In this document: positions 58,008 to 64,000 of the stretch, in pieces | How the letters are laid out: the number at the start of each line of letters is the position of its first letter | How positions within the stretch are numbered: the stretch's first letter is position 1 | Origin: Sphingomonas sp. LaA6.9 | GTDB taxonomy: Bacteria > Pseudomonadota > Alphaproteobacteria > Sphingomonadales > Sphingomonadaceae | Length of the DNA stretch: 64,000 nt | NCBI RefSeq assembly: GCF_022601895.1 | Contig: NZ_JAKVIO010000020.1 | Span: forward strand, 1-64,000 | Direction: 5' to 3' | Translations under genes and position numbers: made by a program | The notes under the pieces: model-generated | The model's database searches: none | What the model was told of the DNA's origin: nothing | What the model saw: the letters and a program-made list of their open reading frames with translations, nothing else

Positions 58008-59427
58008 GGCCATGATTTCCTCGATGCTGCTCGCGGCGACCGCGCTTTCGGGCTGCAACATGGCGCCCAAGCATGTACGCCCCGACATGCCGACTGCCGC
58101 TGCCTATCCGGAGCGTTATGCGGGCGATGTGACGATCGGCCAGCGCGCGACCGAGATCGGCTGGCGCGACTTTCTCGCCGATCCCCAGCTCGAACAGCTG
58201 GTGACGCTTGCGCTCGCACATAACCGCGACCTTGCGATCGCGGTGGCGCAGATCGAGGAGGCGCGTGGCCAGTACCGAATCCAGGATTCGGGCCGGTTGC
58301 CCAATGTCGACGCCACCGGCTCGGTGCTGCGCAGCCGGACGCCGCTCGCGGCCTCGGGCGTGCCCGGCCAGCAGGGCGCGGTGACGTTCGACCGCTACAC
58401 GGTTGGCGTTGGCGTCTCTTCGTTCGAACTCGATTTCTGGGGGCGCGTCCGCAACCTCTCCGATGCGGCGCGCGCCGAGTATCTCGCGACGATCGAGGCC
58501 GAGCGCGCATTCCGTCTGGCGCTCACCCGCGACGTCGCCTCGGCCTATTTTGCGGGCCGCGAGGCGGCCGAGCGCATCGCGCTTGCGGAGGCGACGGTGC
58601 ATTCGCGGCAGGAGGGTTTGCGGATCGCGAAGCGTCGCCTCGATGCAGGGGTGACCTCGGCGCTCGATTTCCGCCAGTCGGAATCGCTGCTGACCCAGGC
58701 CGAGACCGAGCTTGCCGGGCTGAAGCTCGCCAAGGCCCAGAGCGACAATTTCCTGAATGTGCTGACGGGTGGCCCTGTGCCCGACGACCTGCCCGAAGCC
58801 TTGCCGCTGGCGCGTCAGGCAAGTCCGGCCGAGCTCGTCGCCGGCCTTCCTTCGGACCTGCTGGTGGCGCGCCCGGACATCATCGCCGCCGAGGAACGCC
58901 TGCGTTCCGCGCGCGCCAATGTGGGCGCGGCGCGCGCCGCCTTCTTCCCGACAATCTCGCTGACGGGCAATATCGGCTTTTCATCGGACTCGCTGGGCAA
59001 GCTGGTGGGCGAGAATGGCTTTGCGTGGAGCTTTGGCCCGTCGATCAGTCTGCCGATCTTCGATTTCGGCCGCACCAAAGGCAATCTGACCGTGGCCGAA
59101 GCGCGCGAGAACATCGCGATCGCGAGCTACGAGAAGACGATCCAGACGGCGTTTCAGGAGGTTGCCAACGCGCTGGCGGGACGACGCTATCTCGCCGAGC
59201 AGGTTGCCGCGCAGGAGCGTAATACCGAAGCGCAGCGGCGCATCGCGCGGCTCGCCCAGACGCGCTATCGCGAAGGTGTCGCCAATTATCTCGAGGTGCT
59301 CGACGCCGAACGCAACCTGTTCTCCGCCGAGCAGGCGCTGCTGCAGCTGCGGCGTGCGCAGGCCGACAATCTGGTTGCACTCTATGTCGCGCTCGGCGGC
59401 GGGCCGATCGATCGGGCTCAGCCTTAA
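58000..59427 (+). CDS. RND efflux outer-membrane channel (NodT/OprM family)
   Basis: 475 residues. The lipoprotein signal is MLLAATALSGCNMAPKHVRP. Two repeats of the TolC fold follow: LALAHNRDLAIAVAQIEEAR, SSFELDFWGRVRNLSDAARA, PSDLLVARPDIIAAEERLRS, FFPTISLTGNIGFSSDSLGK and GVANYLEVLDAERNLFSAEQ. Outer-membrane exit duct of the pump. Starts inside the pump gene end with CCGGAG eight bases upstream. Last gene of the operon. Confidence 0.95.
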   Translation: MHKAMISSMLLAATALSGCNMAPKHVRPDMPTAAAYPERYAGDVTIGQRATEIGWRDFLADPQLEQLVTLALAHNRDLAIAVAQIEEARGQYRIQDSGRLPNVDATGSVLRSRTPLAASGVPGQQGAVTFDRYTVGVGVSSFELDFWGRVRNLSDAARAEYLATIEAERAFRLALTRDVASAYFAGREAAERIALAEATVHSRQEGLRIAKRRLDAGVTSALDFRQSESLLTQAETELAGLKLAKAQSDNFLNVLTGGPVPDDLPEALPLARQASPAELVAGLPSDLLVARPDIIAAEERLRSARANVGAARAAFFPTISLTGNIGFSSDSLGKLVGENGFAWSFGPSISLPIFDFGRTKGNLTVAEARENIAIASYEKTIQTAFQEVANALAGRRYLAEQVAAQERNTEAQRRIARLAQTRYREGVANYLEVLDAERNLFSAEQALLQLRRAQADNLVALYVALGGGPIDRAQP

Positions 59428-59585
59428 CCCGGGACGATATCTCCGCCGGGCCAGCGCATCGCGCAGGCTTTTCGCCTTGCCGACGAAACGCCACCAATCG
59501 CGGCGTCGTCAGCATTTGATACGGTCGCGGCGTCCCCTCCCGGCGCCGCGGACCGGTCATCGCATAGGGTCAGAAAGACCGCGGA

Positions 59586-59948
59586 TCAGTGCCACCGATT
59601 GCCGTTGGCGACGAGATCGTTCGCGGGATAGGAGGTTACGGTGGGATAGCCGAACAGATCGCGCTCCACCTCGCGCCCGATATGGACCACCAGCGGATCA
59701 CGCGCGGCAGGCTTCACCTTCTCGCCCGTGGGCGTGAGGAGATTGGCCGCGATCGCCTTGGCTACCATATGCGTGCGGTTGCGCGCCTGCAGTTTCAGGC
59801 GGACATTGTCGATATGCCGCTCGACAGTTCGCGGCGCTATATCAATGCGCTGCGCTACTTCCTTGGCCGAATATCCCTGCGCCACGAGTTCAAGTATCTG
59901 GTACTCGCGACAGGTCAGGCCCGACGCACCATCGTACTGGTCATTCAT
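59586..59948 (-). CDS. Small GerE/LuxR-type DNA-binding regulator
   Basis: 120 residues from ATG 59948, with AGGGG upstream. The LuxR HTH is at about residues 8-70 (LTCREYQILELVAQGYSAKE, VAQRIDIAPRTVERHIDNVR, LKLQARNRTHMVAKAIAANL). No receiver or ligand-binding domain precedes it. The C-terminal tail (RDPLVVHIGREVERDLFGYP) is unlike the usual end. It lies divergent from the C39 peptidase/repeat-protein cluster across a long AT-rich gap, so it may control that cluster or sense through a partner. Confidence 0.85.
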   Translation of the reverse strand: MNDQYDGASGLTCREYQILELVAQGYSAKEVAQRIDIAPRTVERHIDNVRLKLQARNRTHMVAKAIAANLLTPTGEKVKPAARDPLVVHIGREVERDLFGYPTVTSYPANDLVANGNRWH

Positions 59949-60520
59949 ATCGCTTCCCCTTTTCTGAGATGGGGGCGCTCGTGATGTGACCTCTATTCTT
60001 ATATCCTGCGAGTCGCTCTGTTTCGCAAAGTCATGCACGCGAAATATTACAGTAATTGTCGGAGCTGGGAAAAACCGATCGGTAGAAATACCGGCGACCC
60101 CCGGAACATTTCCCTGAATCCCACTAACCCCTTGTCAATACAAGATGGTAACCAGGAATGCAAGGTTCAATCCAAGGTTCTACGTAGAAATACGCAGAGT
60201 AATATACCGCAAGATATTATCCTTTGTATTGAAAAGCTTAAAAAATTCGCTGAATCGTGCTTCGTGGAGCCGGTCTGCCCGGCGTCCGTCAATTGTCATT
60301 GGCAATCAAACATTTTTGCCGCGATCTTCACTTTGGTCGCGCTGATCGGGGCGTATCCGAGACCGCCGCACCTCGGGCTTTCATGATAAATCGCAAGTCC
60401 CGGCCGAGCCGCCGGGAGTAAATGAAAGCAGTTCGTACAAAACGAACATCGAAGCGGCGGTCCCAGCCTCGCCGGTCCGGCGAGCGGTTACGCCTTCGAC
60501 AATCTGACAGGAGAGATACA
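59949..60520. other. AT-rich regulatory gap before the surface-protein cluster
   Basis: About 570 bp without a believable gene. The part 60030-60260 is much AT-richer than the rest of the window. A small hairpin CGGTA-GAAA-TACCG lies at 60080-60093. Short open frames here have no family features. It probably holds the promoters of the regulator (minus) and of the repeat-protein gene (plus). AGGAGAG at 60509-60515 is the ribosome site of the latter. Confidence 0.55.
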
Positions 60521-61315
60521 ATGCACATGAGGCATCTTCTCACAGCATCGGTCCTCGCGGTTGGCATGGCGATCACCGCGCCGGCATTCGCGCAGGACGG
60601 CGGCGGATCCAGCAGCAACAATGATGGCAACACCGCCACCGACAGCGTCGTGGGCAGCGAAGGCGTCATCAACGACAGCTTCCAGGACAGCTCGACGAAC
60701 ACGTCGACGAAGACCTATTCCAGCGCGGACCAAGACAACGACACCTATACCAAGACATATAACAGCGCGGACCAGGACAACGACACCAAGACATATTCCA
60801 GCGCCGATCAGGACAACGACACCTACAGCAAGACCATAACCAAGACCGATACCGAGACGGTCACGGTTACCAAGGACAACAACAATCAAGACAATGACGT
60901 CAAGGACAGCTACAACCAGGACAACGACAACAAGAACAGCTTCAATCAGGACAACGACACCAAGACCTACACCAGCGCCGACCAGGACAACGACACATGG
61001 ACCTATTCGGGCAACGTCGAGATCGTTGCAGAACAGGACATGAAGGCCGTCGTCTATAATGGCGGTGATCTGAACTTCGACAGCGCCTTCGTGGCGGGCA
61101 GCAATTCGGTCTCCGACAATGCATTTGCCGCCTATGCGGGCATTCTGAACCAGTCGTGGAACACCGGCGTCAACGCCAATGTCCAGTCGGCGACCAACGT
61201 CGCCGCGCAGGGCAGCATCACCTTCACCTCGGGTTCCTCCTCCAACGCTCAGGCCAATCCCGTCACCACGACGTTTACTGTCACGCCCCCCGCCGGCGGC
61301 GGCGGCGGCGAATAA
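60521..61315 (+). CDS. Exported QDND-repeat protein, candidate fibre subunit
   Basis: 264 residues. Signal peptide MHMRHLLTASVLAVGMAITA to about residue 24 (AFAQ). A low-complexity Ser/Asn/Thr/Asp region (25-160) holds seven QDND units at residues 71, 85, 97, 123, 133, 143 and 155, often as SADQDNDT-K/Y-T. A C-terminal domain (about 164-228, NVEIVAEQDMKAV and SVSDNAFAAYAGILNQSWNT) resembles the mature part of the next protein. The tail ends PPAGGGGGE. No cysteine. Composition is like that of functional amyloid or adhesive matrix subunits, but no named family is recognised. AGGAGAG precedes the ATG. A strong terminator follows. Confidence 0.85.
   Translation: MHMRHLLTASVLAVGMAITAPAFAQDGGGSSSNNDGNTATDSVVGSEGVINDSFQDSSTNTSTKTYSSADQDNDTYTKTYNSADQDNDTKTYSSADQDNDTYSKTITKTDTETVTVTKDNNNQDNDVKDSYNQDNDNKNSFNQDNDTKTYTSADQDNDTWTYSGNVEIVAEQDMKAVVYNGGDLNFDSAFVAGSNSVSDNAFAAYAGILNQSWNTGVNANVQSATNVAAQGSITFTSGSSSNAQANPVTTTFTVTPPAGGGGGE
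60731..60994 (+). repeat. Seven QDND repeat units within the exported protein gene
   Basis: Coding repeats whose core is CARGACAACGAC-like. Unit spacing is 14, 12, 26, 10, 10 and 12 residues: a first block of three SADQDNDT units, a Thr/Lys-rich spacer (residues 101-120), then NQDND units and a last SADQDNDT. The DNA copies are similar enough to allow recombination, so copy number may vary between strains. Confidence 0.85.
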
Positions 61316-61324
61316 TGCGGTATC

Positions 61325-61358
61325 GACCGGGCCGGTACGACCGGCCCGGTCATTTTTT
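61325..61358 (+). terminator. Strong intrinsic terminator inside the cluster
   Basis: GACCGGGCCGG (61325-61335) pairs perfectly with CCGGCCCGGTC (61341-61351) around TACGA, followed by ATTTTTTCC. It lies 10 bp after the repeat-protein stop and 27 bp before the next start, so it separates the first gene from the rest. Confidence 0.85.
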
Positions 61359-61384
61359 CCGCATAACCGTTGGAGAAGGGTGTC

Positions 61385-61798
61385 ATGGATAGAAGCGTCC
61401 TGTGGATATGCGCGGTGTGCACATCGGTGGCGCTTGCGCCGTCGGCCGGGGCACAGACGCCCGCCCCCGCAGCACCGAGCGACGTCGCGGCATCGGTCGA
61501 AATGACGGCCGAGACGATGCTGCCCGTCGCCCCGCGCGAAATCGGCGAGGCGGAGGATATGCTTGCCGATGAGGCGCTGGCCGAACTTCGCGGTGGCGCG
61601 CAGATCGTCGTGGCCAATCAGTCGTTGAGCGCAATCACTGCGGGCAACGTCATCAATGGCGACTATCTTGCCGGCACCGTCAGCCTGTCCGACAATGCGC
61701 TCAGCAATTTTACCGGCATCGGCAACCTGCTGATCAATACGGGCGCGCAGGTGAGCCTGCAGACCGGCGTCAATATCACGCTGAACATCAACCAATAG
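61385..61798 (+). CDS. Small exported protein with internal RGG, candidate C39 substrate/minor subunit
   Basis: 137 residues. A signal peptide (MDRSVLWICAVCTSVALAPS to AGAQ) is followed by an acidic Ala/Pro/Glu-rich pro-region (25-60) and ADEALAELRGG (61-71). With cleavage after Gly71, Leu60, Leu65 and Leu68 fall at -12, -7 and -4, the hydrophobic pattern of double-glycine leaders. The 66-residue mature part (AQIVVANQSLSAITAGNVIN, VSLSDNALSNFTGIGNLLIN) resembles the C-terminal domain of the QDND-repeat protein. It is followed after 8 bp by the C39 peptidase gene. Confidence 0.82.
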   Translation: MDRSVLWICAVCTSVALAPSAGAQTPAPAAPSDVAASVEMTAETMLPVAPREIGEAEDMLADEALAELRGGAQIVVANQSLSAITAGNVINGDYLAGTVSLSDNALSNFTGIGNLLINTGAQVSLQTGVNITLNINQ

Positions 61799-61806
61799 CG
61801 ACCGCG

Positions 61807-62589
61807 ATGACCACAGCGTGCGCGCCATATCGGGCGTCAAGCCCTCTGCGCCACTGGCGACAATGCGCGCTTGCCGCGCTCGCGGCGGTGCTGGCGATGA
61901 CGCCCGGGACGGTCACAGCGCAGGTGCGGCTGGGTGGCGGATCCGAAGGCTATTTCACCGTACCGGTGATGAGCTGGTGGGACATCCCCTTTCGCACGGT
62001 GGTGCGCCAGCAATTCGACTTCAGCTGCGGATCGGCCGCGGTCGCCACGATGCTGACCTATCACTACGACCGCAAGACCGGCGAACGCGAGGCGTTCATG
62101 GCGATGTGGTCGCGCGGCGACAAGGCCACCATCAGGAAAAGCGGCTTCTCGATGCTCGACATGAAGGTCTTTCTGACGCAGATCGGCTATCAGGCAGAGG
62201 GCTTCCGCATTTCGCTCGACCAGCTCAAATCGACGCGACGACCGACGATCGTGCTGCTCGATACGAGAGGCTACAAGCATTTCGTCGTGGTCAAGGGCTT
62301 CCGTGGCGACCATGTGCTCGTGGGAGATCCGGCGCTTGGGCTGACCGAGTACCCGCTCGCGGAATTCGAGAAGCACTGGAACGGGATCGCACTTGCGGTA
62401 CTGAAGACCCCGGACAGCAAGCGCGCGAGCTTCAATCTCGCGAGCGACTGGGGCCCCTGGGCGAAGGCGCCGCTCGACGACGACAATGACCTGCGCGTGC
62501 CGACCAGCGAACTGACCAGCTTCCTTCCCCCCGCCTATCAGATCACGCCGCTGTTGCTACTCGAAGTGCGCGTGGGAACGGTGCAGTGA
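61807..62589 (+). CDS. Periplasmic C39-family cysteine peptidase
   Basis: 260 residues. A long signal peptide (to about residue 38, GTVTAQ), then the peptidase domain: Gln68/69 and the nucleophile Cys74 in VVRQQFDFSCGSAAVATML, His158 in GYKHFVVVKGFRG and Asp174 in VLVGDPALGLTEYP. The Gln-Cys-His-Asp set is complete, so it should be active. There is no ABC-transporter part, unlike bacteriocin exporters; stand-alone exported C39 proteins include FapD. Likely matures the neighbouring GG-containing proteins in the periplasm. Confidence 0.9.
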   Translation: MTTACAPYRASSPLRHWRQCALAALAAVLAMTPGTVTAQVRLGGGSEGYFTVPVMSWWDIPFRTVVRQQFDFSCGSAAVATMLTYHYDRKTGEREAFMAMWSRGDKATIRKSGFSMLDMKVFLTQIGYQAEGFRISLDQLKSTRRPTIVLLDTRGYKHFVVVKGFRGDHVLVGDPALGLTEYPLAEFEKHWNGIALAVLKTPDSKRASFNLASDWGPWAKAPLDDDNDLRVPTSELTSFLPPAYQITPLLLLEVRVGTVQ

Positions 62590-62596
62590 GGCACCC

Positions 62597-63223
62597 ATGA
62601 CCCCGCTTCGCCTGCTCACCGCAATCGGCGCCTCGCTGGTGACGGTGGCGCCGGCGGCCGCGCAGATCGCGCCGGGCCAGGACGACGACGCCTTGCAAAG
62701 CCCCGAATTCGACGATGATGCGCTGTTTGCCGGAGCCGCCGCACAGGTCGCGAACAATGCCGAGCTTGAACAGCAGCGCGGCGGCTTTGCGCTGGCGGGC
62801 ATGGATATCCGCTTCGGCGCCGAGGTGCAGACCTATGTCAACGGCGAGCTGGCGCTGATGACGAGCATCAGCTGGGTCGACGATATCGCGGTCAAGACGC
62901 AATATGTCTCGGATCAGCTGAGCGCTGCCACATCGGCGCAGCTGCAGAATGGCGTGCTGATGACGGGGCCGATCACGATGCGCATCGGCGACATGCAGGT
63001 CTTTCTCGCCAATGCCGGGCAGACCGCGCTCTCGCACAATCTCGACGACAGCCTGCAGACCGTTCTCGTGAATACTGCCAGCAATGTGCAGTTCCGCACC
63101 GAACTCAACGCCACGCTCGACCTTGCCGGCTATCAGGCGTTCAACGCGAGCGTCCAGCAGATCCGGCTGGCCGACGCGCTCGGGTCGATCATCGCCGAGC
63201 AGACGATCGGCGCGGTGCATTGA
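62597..63223 (+). CDS. Exported protein with internal RGG, unknown family
   Basis: 208 residues. Signal peptide ending PAAAQ (about residue 23), an Asp-rich pro-region (PGQDDDALQSPEFDDDALF), then NAELEQQRGGFALAG with Gly62-Gly63; Glu56-Leu57 sit at -8 and -7 of a GG cut. The mature part is soluble-looking, with alternating polar/apolar beta-like stretches (MDIRFGAEVQTYVNGELALM, ITMRIGDMQVFLANAGQTAL, NVQFRTELNATLDLAGYQAF). GAGG precedes the ATG, 8 bp after the C39 stop. It could be a second C39 substrate, a chaperone or a fibre component. Confidence 0.82.
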   Translation: MTPLRLLTAIGASLVTVAPAAAQIAPGQDDDALQSPEFDDDALFAGAAAQVANNAELEQQRGGFALAGMDIRFGAEVQTYVNGELALMTSISWVDDIAVKTQYVSDQLSAATSAQLQNGVLMTGPITMRIGDMQVFLANAGQTALSHNLDDSLQTVLVNTASNVQFRTELNATLDLAGYQAFNASVQQIRLADALGSIIAEQTIGAVH

Positions 63224-63247
63224 CTTCGCGCCCGCGCCGGAGCGCCG

Positions 63248-64000
63248 CTAGAAGGAGAACGGGAAGCGGATCGTCACCCGCATGTCGGGCGCATCCGAGG
63301 TCACCCCGAAATCGAACTGGAAATTGACCGTCTGAACCTCGCTCAGCCGATAGGACATGCCGAAGTTGAGCACGCCGACCTGGAGCTCGTTCGAGCGCTG
63401 GTCGGTGCCGCCGATCTCCTGCTCGGTGGGGAAGATGTAATTGTGGCGATAGCCCAGCGAGAAGGAGAAGCGCGGGTTCAGCGCGAAACCGAAGCCAAGG
63501 CTCGCGCTGATCGCGTCGCCCGGATCGACATGACCGATAAAGGCGCCACCGACCACGCGGTTCACATCCTCGGGAACATGGTAGAGATAGCTTGCCGCGG
63601 CGTAGATGACCACGGGCGCGGAGGGCAGCAGGAAGTTGATTCCGGGCTCCACGCCCCAGAAGCCCGATCCGGTCGCCAGCCCGGTCGCGACGCCGAATTC
63701 GTCGAATCCGACATCGAACGGCCCCTTGCCCGAGGGCGTCTTGACGCGAAGGCTTGCGACATAGATCGGGTCCTGCGGCCCCTTGGGCGAGTTGAGCTGG
63801 TAGCGCAGCGAGAATTCGATATCGCCGATATTGCGTTCCTGAAGCTCGATCGAGCGCACGATGCCTTCGTCGCGCTGCTGGACGACCTCGATCCGGTCCG
63901 ACCGGTACATCAGGGGTATGCGCCCCTCGATCTCGAGCCGGCTGGTCAGCCCATAGCGCAGCGAAAACGTCTCCATCAGCGTGTCGCGGTCGGCGTCGGT
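63248..64000 (-). CDS. Outer-membrane beta-barrel transporter-like protein, N-terminus outside window
   Basis: At least 250 residues, open to the right edge, ending RVTIRFPFSF with a terminal Phe. Repeated amphipathic strands occur (FSLRYGLTSRLEIEGRIPLM, IGDIEFSLRYQLNSP, ASLRVKTPSGKGPFD, GFGFALNPRFSFSLGYRHNY, LNFGMSYRLSEVQTVNFQFD). The pattern fits the Phenol_MetA_deg/transporter-type barrels. It runs tail to tail with the C39 cluster, 24 bp apart. Its link to the cluster, for example as exporter, is inferred from position. Confidence 0.75.
   Translation of the reverse strand, partial: TDADRDTLMETFSLRYGLTSRLEIEGRIPLMYRSDRIEVVQQRDEGIVRSIELQERNIGDIEFSLRYQLNSPKGPQDPIYVASLRVKTPSGKGPFDVGFDEFGVATGLATGSGFWGVEPGINFLLPSAPVVIYAAASYLYHVPEDVNRVVGGAFIGHVDPGDAISASLGFGFALNPRFSFSLGYRHNYIFPTEQEIGGTDQRSNELQVGVLNFGMSYRLSEVQTVNFQFDFGVTSDAPDMRVTIRFPFSF

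Noticed and set aside
60033-60386. Short open frames in the AT-rich gap before the repeat-protein gene
   Set aside because: No ribosome site, no signal peptide or domain, and composition unlike a protein.
60731-60994. Possible CRISPR array or minisatellite
   Set aside because: Repeats keep one reading frame, are short (12-base core) with uneven spacing, and encode an exported protein.

Overview
The window looks like a chromosomal segment of a high-GC alphaproteobacterium of the Sphingomonadales (Sphingopyxis/Sphingomonas type). The evidence is the strong GC bias at third codon positions, IF-3 and BamE next to a ubiquinol-cytochrome c chaperone and DUF177, a sphingomonad-style TonB-dependent receptor, an Rrf2-led suf operon, and PRC-barrel, RcnB and DUF6356-type small proteins. 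No rRNA, tRNA, CRISPR array or replication origin was seen. Coding density is high and most genes are housekeeping.

Layout. 1-4.3 kb: the tail of an RcnB-like protein, an Rnk-type regulator, and an Lrp regulator divergent from an alanine racemase/D-amino-acid dehydrogenase pair. 4.3-9.3 kb: a PRC-barrel protein followed by two strong palindromes, an FMN reductase, a HAD nucleotidase coupled to dapD, and a lipoprotein subtilase with a C-terminal barrel-like region. 9.3-15.4 kb: a complete suf iron-sulfur operon (Rrf2 regulator, sufB, a small unknown frame, sufC, sufD, sufS, sufT-like, a repeat element, sufA-like). 15.5-20.9 kb: tandem AraC paralogues, a DUF885 peptidase and pyrD. 21-22.6 kb: an intact IS110-family element next to a truncated start of a second IS110 transposase. 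22.7-32.6 kb: gamma-glutamyltransferase, an acyl-CoA ligase, two related small lipoproteins, the glyoxalase pair, a TPR protein, a hydrolase, an M48 protease and DUF898. 32.7-39.8 kb: thrS, an AT-richer PAP2-type membrane protein, infC (probably starting at AUA) and a TonB receptor. 39.9-49.7 kb: glnD, mutS, a malic enzyme, bamE, the cytochrome bc1 chaperone and DUF177. 49.9-52.9 kb: a small membrane protein, a second acyl-CoA ligase and a TesB thioesterase. 52.9-59.4 kb: a TetR-controlled tripartite RND efflux operon with a visible 19-bp operator.

The most interesting region is 59.6-64 kb. A small GerE/LuxR regulator lies across an AT-rich gap of about 570 bp from four co-oriented genes for exported proteins: a 264-residue protein with seven QDND repeats, a 137-residue protein, a stand-alone periplasmic C39 cysteine peptidase, and a 208-residue protein. 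A partial outer-membrane barrel gene runs toward them. The C-terminal part of the repeat protein resembles the second protein, and two of the presumed cargo proteins carry an internal RGG that resembles a double-glycine leader junction. This is the cut type made by C39 peptidases. The layout recalls the Fap functional-amyloid operons of Pseudomonas (subunits, C39-like FapD, barrel FapF). I infer a secreted fibre or surface-protein system with leader processing in the periplasm; nothing in the sequence alone proves fibre formation.
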